DNA of 5,807 nucleotides, taken from assembly GCA_002479655.1 (NCBI GenBank), contig DLOQ01000157.1, positions 4,735 through 10,541 on the forward strand, read 5' to 3'. The position numbers and the translations under genes are program-made. A model generated the notes under the pieces. It saw nothing but the letters and a program-made list of their open reading frames with translations. It made no database searches and was not told the origin of the DNA. This DNA is from Lachnospiraceae bacterium UBA7480. GTDB lineage: Bacteria; Bacillota; Clostridia; Lachnospirales; Lachnospiraceae. Below are positions 1 to 5,214 of the stretch, one piece after another. The stretch's first letter is position 1, and each line of letters opens with the position of its first letter.

Positions 1-2
1 AA

Positions 3-80
3 ATATCCATATTTTCTGCGGTATGTTTTGCGCTTTTGGCGGTTTGGATCGCCTTTGCGCTGATTACGAATGGTATCTAA
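3..80 (+). CDS. C-terminal end of a membrane protein (partial, 5' end outside window)
   Basis: Reading from base 3 gives 25 residues and then TAA at 78-80. The peptide is almost wholly hydrophobic (ISIFSAVCFALLAVWIAF and then ALITNGI), which fits a final transmembrane helix with a very short tail. The next gene starts 16 nt after this stop and its ribosome binding site directly follows the stop codon, so the two are almost certainly co-transcribed and translationally close. Frame 1 stops at 61-63. Frame 2 stays open but gives an unlikely Cys/Trp-rich peptide, so frame 3 is preferred. The family cannot be told from so short a piece. A partner subunit of the membrane protein that follows is an inference from spacing only. 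Confidence 0.6.
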   Translation: MSIFSAVCFALLAVWIAFALITNGI

Positions 81-96
81 GGAGGACTTGTTCCAT

Positions 97-1098
97 ATGG
101 AAAATAAAAGATTGGGAAAGTATTATCTGCTATCGGCGGCAGGCATACTGGCGGCTTCCGCGTATCCTCTGTATATGGGCGTGCGGGTGGTGTCGGATAT
201 GATAAGGACGGGAACGGTCTTGCAGGAGGATTATCCCAAATACATCATTCCCTATACGCCGATCAGTCTTGCATTGATCGTCGGGGTATGGCTGATGCCG
301 CTGCTGTTAAAATACATAAAGAAAGGCAGTCAGGCGCTTGCTTCGGCAGTATCCATTGTCATTTTCCTGACGGCGGAATTGCTTTTGGAGAGTAAAGTAA
401 TCGTAACTTCCACAGTCGAGACAACGCTGGAAAGCTGGCAGATGTACATGTGTGTCGTCTGGCTGCCGACTGCTGAGCAAGAAACTATAAGGCAGTCGCC
501 TGTGGAGATTTTGATGGGAAATTACAATCCTGCATTTAAGCTGCATTTTTATGTGATTTCCATTCTACTGATACTGGCGGCGTTAAATTGCTTTTACGGC
601 TTTGCCCATGTGATTCAAGGGAATGAACATAAGAGAAATAAGGTACTGACATTGCAGGCGGTAGCTCTTGGAAGCTTTCTGGCGCTTTGCGTCCTTGCCT
701 GCTTTACAGCGTTTTTTAGGGACGGTGCTCTCAGAGTTTCCCTTATTACAACGATTCTTATGGCTGTGTTTTTTGTTTTATTTGGCGTGACGGCAGGGAT
801 TTATACTGCTTCTTTTCTGACGGAAAAAGGTCCGCAGATCTTTATTTGGATTCCTTCCATAGTGGCTTCGCTTATGACGACGCTTATGTATATAGGAGAA
901 ATGATATTATTGAACGGATATCTGTACCGTTTTGGAGGGGGATTTTTCTTCCGGGGGCTGTGGAGAGCAGCAATGCCTTATCCGGATATCATATTTGAGA
1001 CTGTGGGGCCTGCGCCCGTAGATTTTATGATCATTCTGGTATCAGGACTGATCTGTGGAGAGATCCTGAAGCTGTGGGGAGGACGGAGGGATTCGTAA
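97..1098 (+). CDS. Multipass membrane protein of unknown function, about 8 TM segments
   Basis: I do not recognise the family. The 333-residue product has hydrophobic stretches near residues 8-28, 51-72, 80-98, 149-172, 184-206, 213-236, 246-270 and 308-326, so about eight membrane helices are likely. A polar loop at about 99-148 separates the third and fourth segments, and a Gly/Phe/Arg-rich loop (about 278-305) precedes the last helix. Distinctive motifs are DYPKYIIPYTPI just before TM2 and GPAPVDF before TM8. There is no ATP-binding motif, no heme or iron-sulfur Cys pattern and no obvious signal peptide. The ATG at 97 is chosen over the ATG at 70 because AAGGAGGA (79-86) lies at proper spacing from it and because the upstream gene ends at 80. 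Its close spacing to that membrane gene suggests a two-component membrane complex or transporter, but this is only inference from context. Confidence 0.85.
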   Translation: MENKRLGKYYLLSAAGILAASAYPLYMGVRVVSDMIRTGTVLQEDYPKYIIPYTPISLALIVGVWLMPLLLKYIKKGSQALASAVSIVIFLTAELLLESKVIVTSTVETTLESWQMYMCVVWLPTAEQETIRQSPVEILMGNYNPAFKLHFYVISILLILAALNCFYGFAHVIQGNEHKRNKVLTLQAVALGSFLALCVLACFTAFFRDGALRVSLITTILMAVFFVLFGVTAGIYTASFLTEKGPQIFIWIPSIVASLMTTLMYIGEMILLNGYLYRFGGGFFFRGLWRAAMPYPDIIFETVGPAPVDFMIILVSGLICGEILKLWGGRRDS

Positions 1099-1147
1099 CG
1101 CTTTTTGAGTCATATGAAATGTTAAAATATTGGAGCATATCTGTATC

Positions 1148-1171
1148 CTTGATTTAAAATTGTAAATCAGG
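1148..1171 (+). repeat. AT-rich inverted repeat (hairpin) 50 nt after the membrane gene
   Basis: Bases 1148-1156 can pair with 1163-1171 (nine pairs including one G-U) around a 6-nt loop. There is no following T-run, so it is not a normal intrinsic terminator. It could stabilise the 3' end of the upstream transcript or bind a protein as DNA. The role is unknown. Confidence 0.5.
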
Positions 1172-1197
1172 CGTAAAATATGAATATCATAGTTAAG

Positions 1198-1321
1198 GCA
1201 CTGATTTGCCGGAGCCAAGCATCTACAGTGAAAAGCTGAGAGACCGCCGGGATTGCATTGCGCTGAAAAAAATGCGTATATACGCAAAAATTTCAGCTCT
1301 GAAGGGGTAATTTTTTTCGGC
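1198..1321 (+). other. Structured intergenic block with competing base pairings; possible non-coding RNA
   Basis: This non-coding block contains several complementary segments. CACTG (1199-1203) can pair with CAGTG (1226-1230). GCTGAAA (1262-1268) can pair with TTTCAGC (1291-1297) around a perfect palindrome. The same left arm extended to 1273 can instead pair with 1310-1321 in 12 continuous pairs (one G-U, seven A-T). The last two pairings exclude each other, as in attenuators or riboswitches. A weak possible promoter upstream (TTGATT 1149-1154, 19 nt, TAAAAT 1174-1179) would start RNA just before the block. I compared it by memory with c-di-GMP, TPP, ZTP, glycine, cobalamin and THF riboswitch consensus motifs and found no convincing match. 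It lies upstream of the promoter called at 1329-1357, so it would be in the next gene's leader only if transcription starts further upstream. Confidence 0.35.
1262..1297. repeat. Long interrupted palindrome with a perfect 14-bp core
   Basis: The core TGCGTATATACGCA (1273-1286) is a perfect palindrome. It is flanked by AAAA on both sides (1269-1272 and 1287-1290), and then by GCTGAAA (1262-1268) and its complement TTTCAGC (1291-1297). As DNA this dyad could be an operator. As RNA it folds to a hairpin with a 4x4 internal loop. It ends 31 nt before the -35 box of the promoter for the next gene, a position that fits an activator site, but this is inference. Confidence 0.6.
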
Positions 1322-1328
1322 TTAGATA

Positions 1329-1357
1329 TTGCAATTCCCAGCATTTTCCTATATAAT
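1329..1357 (+). promoter_or_regulatory. Sigma-A type promoter for the coiled-coil gene
   Basis: TTGCAA at 1329-1334 and a consensus TATAAT at 1352-1357 are separated by exactly 17 nt. Transcription would start near 1364, leaving a leader of roughly 100 nt before the ATG at 1468. This is the best housekeeping promoter match I found in the window. Confidence 0.7.
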
Positions 1358-1467
1358 GATATTAATTAGCAATTGTTTCCAACGTAAAACAGATATATTC
1401 ATTAAGGAAAATGCTGCATCGGATGGCGCATGGAGGATTAGTACGTTTATAGCAAGGAGGCCTGCGT

Positions 1468-1674
1468 ATGAAGATTGGAAGTATCAGTGCAATAGGGAAT
1501 ACCGCTTCTGTAAGAAGCATCTCTGCCGTTCAGAAGCAGGGAGTAAAACCGGTCGATACGGAACGTAAGAGTATCGAGAAGGATATTTCTGATGTGGAAC
1601 AGCAGAAACAGGCGTTTTCTTCCAAAGAAGATATTCCGGTGGATGAAAAGATGAAGCGGCGTCAGGAACTGTAG
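1468..1674 (+). CDS. N-terminal fragment (68 aa) of the amber-interrupted coiled-coil gene
   Basis: If the TAG at 1672-1674 is read as a stop, this is the upstream product: 68 residues starting at the ATG with the strong AAGGAGG site at 1454-1460. It contains the conserved-looking N-terminal segment and the first heptad-like stretch (about residues 30-68, with K, E, D and Q in abundance). Nothing in it suggests an independent function, and it is most likely a truncated piece of the 337-residue protein. Confidence 0.5.
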   Translation: MKIGSISAIGNTASVRSISAVQKQGVKPVDTERKSIEKDISDVEQQKQAFSSKEDIPVDEKMKRRQEL

Positions 1675-1689
1675 CAGGAGCTGAGCAGT

Positions 1690-2481
1690 TTGAAGACGAA
1701 ACTTAGGATGAGCGAGGCTGAGGCAAGTAAGGAAAGCCAGAAGGAAGCTATGGCGGATGAACAGTCTGCTGTGAAAGGAACGGAAGCAGACGGAGAGAGC
1801 AGGGCAGCACAGGCGGTAAAGGAAGCAGCAGCCGAGGCAAAAGAAAAAGAGGAAGCTTCGAAAAAGGAAGCGGCAAAAGCAGAAAAGAAAGAAGCGCAGA
1901 TCCAAAGAATGAAGGAAATTGCATCGCAGGGTACGGCGGAAAAAACCGACGCTCAAAAGAAGGATGCAGATCAGACGAAGGTGGGAGAAGCTGTTGCCGG
2001 GAAGACGGGAACGGACGGATCTGGCATAGATGAGCGTGCGGCAAAAACCGGCGTTGCGGAAGATGATAAGAAAACCGATACAAATCAGGATAAAGGGCAG
2101 ATATCGGGCTTTTCTAAAAGAGAAATGCAGTCAATGATCTCGGAAGACGAGGCGGCGAAGCGTGCAAAACAGCAAGGTACTATCGTTGCGAGGCTTGAAA
2201 ATGACATTGTCATCCTTAAGGGAGAGATAAAACAGGATGAAGACCGGGGTGGTGATGTTACAAAAAAGAAGGAAGAGCTGAAAGAGCAGGAGGCAAGGGC
2301 GCAGCAGGCAGTTAATGCGCAGTTCTCCGCGATAGGTCAGACGAACAGGAAAATGCAGGAGGTCGCACAGGGTAAGCTGGAAGAGACAAAAGGGGAAAAT
2401 GCAATGGCAATCAAGAGGAATGCGGCAGCGGAGCAGCCGCTGATCAGAGCGACCAATTTTTCCTTGGCTGGTGTGGTATAA
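1690..2481 (+). CDS. C-terminal part of the coiled-coil protein, possible TTG restart
   Basis: After the TAG the same frame continues for 263 residues. A TTG at 1690 is preceded by AGGAG at 1676-1680 with a 9-nt gap, so ribosomes ending at 1674 could restart here. The in-frame ATG at 1708 is an alternative without a clear binding site. The product is highly charged and low in complexity. A first half (about residues 1-75) is dominated by E, A, K and S, a middle part (about 80-140) by D, K, T and G, and a second coiled stretch (about 147-225) by E, K, Q and R. The tail is more hydrophobic. There is no Cys or Trp and no enzymatic motif. A structural or scaffold role would fit the composition, but the function is not known. 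Confidence 0.55.
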   Translation: MKTKLRMSEAEASKESQKEAMADEQSAVKGTEADGESRAAQAVKEAAAEAKEKEEASKKEAAKAEKKEAQIQRMKEIASQGTAEKTDAQKKDADQTKVGEAVAGKTGTDGSGIDERAAKTGVAEDDKKTDTNQDKGQISGFSKREMQSMISEDEAAKRAKQQGTIVARLENDIVILKGEIKQDEDRGGDVTKKKEELKEQEARAQQAVNAQFSAIGQTNRKMQEVAQGKLEETKGENAMAIKRNAAAEQPLIRATNFSLAGVV

Positions 2482-2511
2482 AAAGAAATGTATTTTATGA
2501 AAGTGAACTTC

Positions 2512-2546
2512 AAAAAAGAGAACCTCTAAAGAGGTTTTCTTTTTTT
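2512..2546 (+). terminator. Strong intrinsic terminator, probably bidirectional
   Basis: GAGAACCTC (2518-2526) pairs with GAGGTTTTC (2531-2539) around the loop TAAA. The stem is flanked by six A (2512-2517) and seven T (2540-2546), which extend the pairing and give a T-run on either strand. It lies 31 nt after the coiled-coil gene and separates it from the sigma factor unit. Confidence 0.9.
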
Positions 2547-2549
2547 GGC

Positions 2550-2580
2550 TGCAACCTTTTTGGGCTTTATTCTCTCTAAT
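2550..2580 (+). promoter_or_regulatory. Candidate ECF-type (self-recognised) promoter of the sigma factor
   Basis: TGCAACCTTT at 2550-2559 carries the AAC core typical of ECF -35 elements. TCTAAT at 2575-2580 resembles ECF -10 elements of the TCTAA kind, with AAC and TCT 22 nt apart, close to the usual ECF spacing. Transcription would begin near 2587, just before the binding site of the sigma gene. No good TTGACA/TATAAT pair is seen here. Autoregulation is common for ECF factors. The assignment is inference from motif and position. Confidence 0.4.
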
Positions 2581-2605
2581 CAATAGAAGGGAGGAAGAAG
2601 GAAAG

Positions 2606-3088
2606 ATGAATAAAAAAGAATTGGCGGAGATCGTGCTTCAATCAACCGACAGCCTCTATCACATTTCCAAGTCTATTCTGAAAAACGACGCGGACTGTGA
2701 AGATGCCGTACAGGAAGCGATCGCCATTGCCTTTGCAAAAATACATATGTTAAAGAAAGAAAAATATGCTAAGACATGGCTGACCCGGATCGTCATCAAT
2801 GAGTGCTATCACATTTTAAGAAAGCGTGAGAGATTTGCTCCGTATCCTGATTGTGGGGAAGAATCGGAATATGGCACGGAGGATTATTCGGAACTATATC
2901 AGGCATTGTTTCGGTTGAAAAAGGAGTATCGTCTTACTATTGTGCTGCATTATCTGGAGGGGTATTCCGTGAAGGAGATTGCACACATCATGCACACGGG
3001 CATTGGAACGGTAAAAAGCCGTCTGAGCAGAGGACGGGACAAGCTGAAAACGATATTAGAGGAGGAAAATGCTTATGGGATCATTTAA
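2606..3088 (+). CDS. RNA polymerase sigma factor, sigma-70 family, ECF type
   Basis: The 160-residue protein has the two domains of group 4 (ECF) sigma factors and nothing more. Sigma region 2 spans about residues 10-75, with the core-binding and -10-recognition stretch around DCEDAVQEAIAIAF (30-43) and TWLTRIVINECYHILRK (57-73). Sigma region 4 spans about 97-152, with the helix-turn-helix GYSVKEIAHIMHTGIGTVKS (119-138) followed by RLSRGRDKLK. The length is normal for the family. The start ATG is preceded by GGGAGG (2589-2594). The gene overlaps the following anti-sigma gene by 14 nt, so the two are translated together. The protein should bind core RNA polymerase in the cytoplasm and direct it to a small regulon when released by its partner. 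Its signal and targets cannot be read from the sequence, although a motif upstream suggests it controls its own operon. Confidence 0.93.
   Translation: MNKKELAEIVLQSTDSLYHISKSILKNDADCEDAVQEAIAIAFAKIHMLKKEKYAKTWLTRIVINECYHILRKRERFAPYPDCGEESEYGTEDYSELYQALFRLKKEYRLTIVLHYLEGYSVKEIAHIMHTGIGTVKSRLSRGRDKLKTILEEENAYGII
3058..3065 (+). promoter_or_regulatory. Ribosome binding site inside the sigma gene that sets the anti-sigma start
   Basis: AGAGGAGG at 3058-3065 lies 3 nt before the ATG at 3069 and 9 nt before the ATG at 3075. The first gap is too short for efficient initiation and the second is ideal, so 3075 is taken as the start. The site lies within the last codons of the sigma factor gene, a standard arrangement for translational coupling. 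Confidence 0.7.
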
Positions 3089-4127
3089 AGAGACATTAAA
3101 ACAGGAATTTCCACGCACACCTAAAAGCTTTCGTCAATGTGTAAACAACGCGGTGACGGAACAGATGGACAGGAGCAGAAAACGCTTTCGGATCGCTAAA
3201 ACGGTGATTCCCATTGCGGCATGTCTGATCCTTGTATGCGGTACGGTGACGGCCGCGGAGCTGCCCGCTTTTACAAAATGGCTTGCTGAACTCGGAGTAA
3301 ACTGTCAGGAGGCGGAAGGAATGATCGTTCATGTAGGTGATGGACAGACAGTCAGCGGACAGGATGCCGTTGGGCATGATATTATTGGGCAGGATGCAGT
3401 AGGTCATGATGCTATCGGACAGGAGCCGTTTACCGTGACGGATGTATATTATGACGGCGCGACGCTTTTATTCCTTGCTGAGTCCGGCGCAGGGTGGGAT
3501 GAACTTGAGTTTGGCGACCATGTCTTTATCAATGGTACGGACAACAGGCTTGAGTATGTGGTTGAGTTAGAGGAAGGCAGCGGCATCTGGCAGTGTGAAG
3601 TCACTATTATGGATGAGGAGCTGGCAGCATCAGATCCGGAGAAGTTGGATGTTACGGTGCAGGTTTATATGGAATCCGGGGGAAGGCAGGAAGTTACTTT
3701 CACGGTCGAATCAGATAAATTTGGCAGCATAAGTACGGCGGCAGATCAGCGCTTTGAATTCTCATATGGTGTAGTGGAGGTAAGCGATCTTAAGGCAGCG
3801 CCTTCTAATGTAAGTTTTACCCTGAAATGGATCATTTACAATGATGAGGAGTTTGAAATTTTGCGGGATACGTTGTTTTTCTGCGAGGATAGCAGCGGCA
3901 TAAGGTATGCGCCAAATGACCTTCGCATGAATACCTTTTGCAGTCCGGTAGTCCGTAACGAAGAGACGGGATGGGTAGAATTTGAGCAAAGCTATGAGAT
4001 CCGGAACTTTGACAGCGCTTCCGAATATATGATATTTATCCCTGCTGAGGGCGGTTACGACGAGGATGGTTCTTATATAGGAACTGAAATTCCCAGAGAG
4101 GATATGAGTTTTATAATCAAGTTTTAG
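3075..4127 (+). CDS. Single-pass membrane anti-sigma factor (DUF4179-like)
   Basis: The 350-residue protein is the likely regulator of the sigma factor encoded just upstream, whose last 14 nt it overlaps. Residues 1-38 are a basic cytoplasmic segment with the pattern PKSFRQCVNNAV, which resembles the short N-terminal segment of many clostridial anti-sigma proteins. Residues 40-60 form one membrane helix (IPIAACLILVCGTVTA). The rest, about 290 residues, is acidic and should lie outside the cell. It carries a 10-residue tandem repeat at 95-118 and then beta-rich sequence (FTVTDVYYDGATLLF and similar strands). The zinc-type anti-sigma signature HxxxCxxC is absent, so this is not a ZAS-domain protein. 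In such proteins the outer domain is thought to sense an envelope signal and free the sigma factor. The signal is unknown. The sigma/anti-sigma role rests on context and topology, and the DUF4179 likeness is from memory. Confidence 0.75.
   Translation: MGSFKETLKQEFPRTPKSFRQCVNNAVTEQMDRSRKRFRIAKTVIPIAACLILVCGTVTAAELPAFTKWLAELGVNCQEAEGMIVHVGDGQTVSGQDAVGHDIIGQDAVGHDAIGQEPFTVTDVYYDGATLLFLAESGAGWDELEFGDHVFINGTDNRLEYVVELEEGSGIWQCEVTIMDEELAASDPEKLDVTVQVYMESGGRQEVTFTVESDKFGSISTAADQRFEFSYGVVEVSDLKAAPSNVSFTLKWIIYNDEEFEILRDTLFFCEDSSGIRYAPNDLRMNTFCSPVVRNEETGWVEFEQSYEIRNFDSASEYMIFIPAEGGYDEDGSYIGTEIPREDMSFIIKF
3357..3428 (+). repeat. 30-nt in-frame tandem repeat, about 2.4 copies
   Basis: Copies at 3357-3386 and 3387-3416 and a partial copy at 3417-3428 encode GQDAVGHDII, GQDAVGHDAI and GQEP. 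Synonymous bases differ between copies (for example GCCGTT against GCAGTA), so the duplication is not recent, while the protein sequence has been kept. It lies between the membrane helix and the folded outer domain of the anti-sigma protein, like a linker. Confidence 0.85.
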
Positions 4128-4134
4128 ATAAAAA

Positions 4135-4163
4135 TTGATTTTTTCTTCCGAAAGTGATACTAT
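4135..4163 (+). promoter_or_regulatory. Candidate promoter of the ptb-buk operon (extended -10)
   Basis: TTGATT (4135-4140), a 17-nt spacer and TACTAT (4158-4163), preceded by TG at 4155-4156, form an extended -10 promoter. Transcription would begin near 4170 and leave a leader of about 85 nt. A better -10 hexamer, TATACT at 4182-4187, has no matching -35 box at normal distance. No intrinsic terminator separates this region from the anti-sigma gene, so read-through is also possible. Confidence 0.45.
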
Positions 4164-4253
4164 TTTGGTTAGGCTATCTATTATACTGAATATGACAGAG
4201 AGAAAATACAAATAGCGAAGTGCTTAGCCGGATGCTTCGGAATGGAGGAGAAA

Positions 4254-5171
4254 ATGAGCAAGGGATTTGACGATTTATTATCAAAGGTATCTCAGTGCAG
4301 CAGAAAAAAGGTGTCTGTTGCGGTGGCACAGGACGCGCCTGTGATGGAGGCAGTTGTGGAAGCGCGCAAGCGCGGTATTGCGGATGCGATCCTGGTAGGC
4401 GACAAGGAGCTGATCACGCCGATCGCGGAAGAACTGGGCATCGATCTTTCCAACTATGAGCTGATTGATGAGAAGGATACGCTGGAAGCGGCGCATAAGG
4501 CGGTAGAACTGGTACATAACAAAAAAGCGGACATGTATATGAAGGGATTGGTAGATACAAAGTCCTTTTTAAAGAGCGTGCTGGATAAAGAGGTCGGACT
4601 TCGTACCGGCAAGCCGCTTTCACATGTGGCGGTATTTGAAATCAAAGGACATGAGAAACTCTTGTTCTTAACGGACGTTGCATTTATTCCTTATCCGACA
4701 CTGGAGGATAAAGTCAGCATTATCGAGAATACGGTAAGCGTAGTTCATGCATGCGGCATCCCGAATCCGAAGGTGGCTCCGGTGGCTGCGGTGGAAGTGG
4801 TCAATCCGAAGATGCCGGTCACGGTAGAGGCTGACGAGTTGACAAAGATGTGTGCGGAAGGCAAAATTACGGGCTGCGTTGTAGACGGACCTCTGTCACT
4901 TGACCTTGCGATCGATCCGGAAGCCGCAAAGCATAAGGGCGCGGAAGGAAGAAAGATCGTTGGCGATGCTGACGTGATCCTGTTCCCGGATATTCATGCA
5001 GGCAACATTACCTATAAGGCGTTGACGCACCTTTGCGACTGCAAGAACGGATGTATCTTAACAGGTACAAAGGCTCCGGTCATCTTAACATCCAGATCGG
5101 ATTCCACGGAGACGAAAGTTAATTCCATTGCGCTGGCAGCAGTGGTAGCCGAGTCACTGAAGGAAGTATAA
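4254..5171 (+). CDS. ptb: Phosphate butyryltransferase
   Basis: The enzyme transfers the butyryl group of butyryl-CoA to phosphate, giving butyryl phosphate and CoA in the cytoplasm. It is the first step of the kinase route to butyrate. The 305-residue product is of normal length and follows the clostridial Ptb sequence as I recall it almost without gaps. Clear family motifs are VAVAQDAPVMEAV (22-34), ADAILVGD (43-50), KADMYMKGLVDTKSFLKSVL (91-110), EVGLRTGKPLSHVAVFE (113-129), LLFLTDVAF (136-144), AVEVVNPKMP (179-188), GCVVDGPLSLDLAI (207-220) and the C-terminal APVILTSRSDSTETKVNSIA (274-293). The last is shared by the PTA_PTB family. The ATG at 4254 is preferred over the in-frame ATG at 4242 because GGAGGAG (4244-4250) precedes it. 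Butyrate kinase follows 43 nt downstream with no terminator, which favours Ptb over an acetyl-specific Pta. Related branched acyl-CoA substrates remain possible. Confidence 0.95.
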   Translation: MSKGFDDLLSKVSQCSRKKVSVAVAQDAPVMEAVVEARKRGIADAILVGDKELITPIAEELGIDLSNYELIDEKDTLEAAHKAVELVHNKKADMYMKGLVDTKSFLKSVLDKEVGLRTGKPLSHVAVFEIKGHEKLLFLTDVAFIPYPTLEDKVSIIENTVSVVHACGIPNPKVAPVAAVEVVNPKMPVTVEADELTKMCAEGKITGCVVDGPLSLDLAIDPEAAKHKGAEGRKIVGDADVILFPDIHAGNITYKALTHLCDCKNGCILTGTKAPVILTSRSDSTETKVNSIALAAVVAESLKEV

Positions 5172-5214
5172 AACTCAGACTTAGGAAATAGAAAAAGAAA
5201 GAGAGGAAAAAACA

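Larger units (their letters stand above)
1468..2481 (+). pseudogene. Lys/Glu/Ala-rich coiled-coil protein gene interrupted by an in-frame amber codon
   Basis: One reading frame runs from ATG 1468 (AAGGAGG at 1454-1460, ideal spacing) to TAA 2479-2481, broken only by TAG at 1672-1674. The residues on each side are alike (RRQEL, stop, QELSSLK), so a single C-to-T change of a CAG (Gln) codon explains the stop. The intact product would be 337 residues. It begins with a short non-coiled segment (MKIGSISAIGNTASVRSIS) and continues into long stretches rich in K, E, A, Q and D that look like charged coiled coil. It ends with a less charged tail (PLIRATNFSLAGVV). There is no signal peptide, membrane helix or catalytic motif. 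It is a single-gene unit with its own promoter and terminator. The family is unknown. The start resembles small flagellar or secretion-related proteins of Lachnospiraceae only vaguely, which is not evidence of function. The TAG could be real or a sequencing error. Confidence 0.65.

Noticed and set aside
70..96. ATG at 70 as start of the membrane protein
   Set aside because: It lies inside the last codons of the preceding gene and has no binding site. The ATG at 97 has AAGGAGGA at suitable spacing.
1099..1180. Intrinsic terminator for the 333-residue membrane gene
   Set aside because: The hairpin at 1148-1171 has no T-run after it, and no other GC-rich stem with a T-run lies close to the stop.
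1190..1260. c-di-GMP, TPP, ZTP, glycine, cobalamin or THF riboswitch
   Set aside because: Short pieces such as CTGAGAGACC and ACCGCCGGG recall parts of these, but the conserved cores (for example GGGACGCAAAGC of c-di-GMP-I) are missing.
1042..1344. Open frame of 100 codons on the - strand over the gene-free stretch
   Set aside because: It has no convincing binding site, overlaps the end of the membrane gene, and has a composition unlike a real protein.
1329..1568. Open frame of 79 codons on the + strand beginning in the promoter
   Set aside because: It overlaps the -35/-10 promoter and runs out of frame into the coiled-coil gene, with no binding site at its start.
1447..1956. Open frame of 169 codons on the - strand across the coiled-coil gene
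   Set aside because: It is the antisense of a K/E-rich gene and gives a Phe/Leu/Ser/Cys-rich nonsense protein. The + strand gene has a perfect binding site, promoter and terminator. The same applies to the - strand frames at 1748-2083 and 2131-2583.
2851..3099. Open frame of 82 codons on the + strand inside the sigma factor gene
   Set aside because: It is an out-of-frame shadow of the sigma-70 region 4 coding sequence.
3357..3428. CRISPR-like or mobile repeat
   Set aside because: The repeats are directly adjacent without spacers, in frame, and within a coding sequence.
4128..4145. AT-only inverted repeat as terminator after the anti-sigma gene
   Set aside because: The pairing is only A-T with a 2-nt loop, too weak to call.
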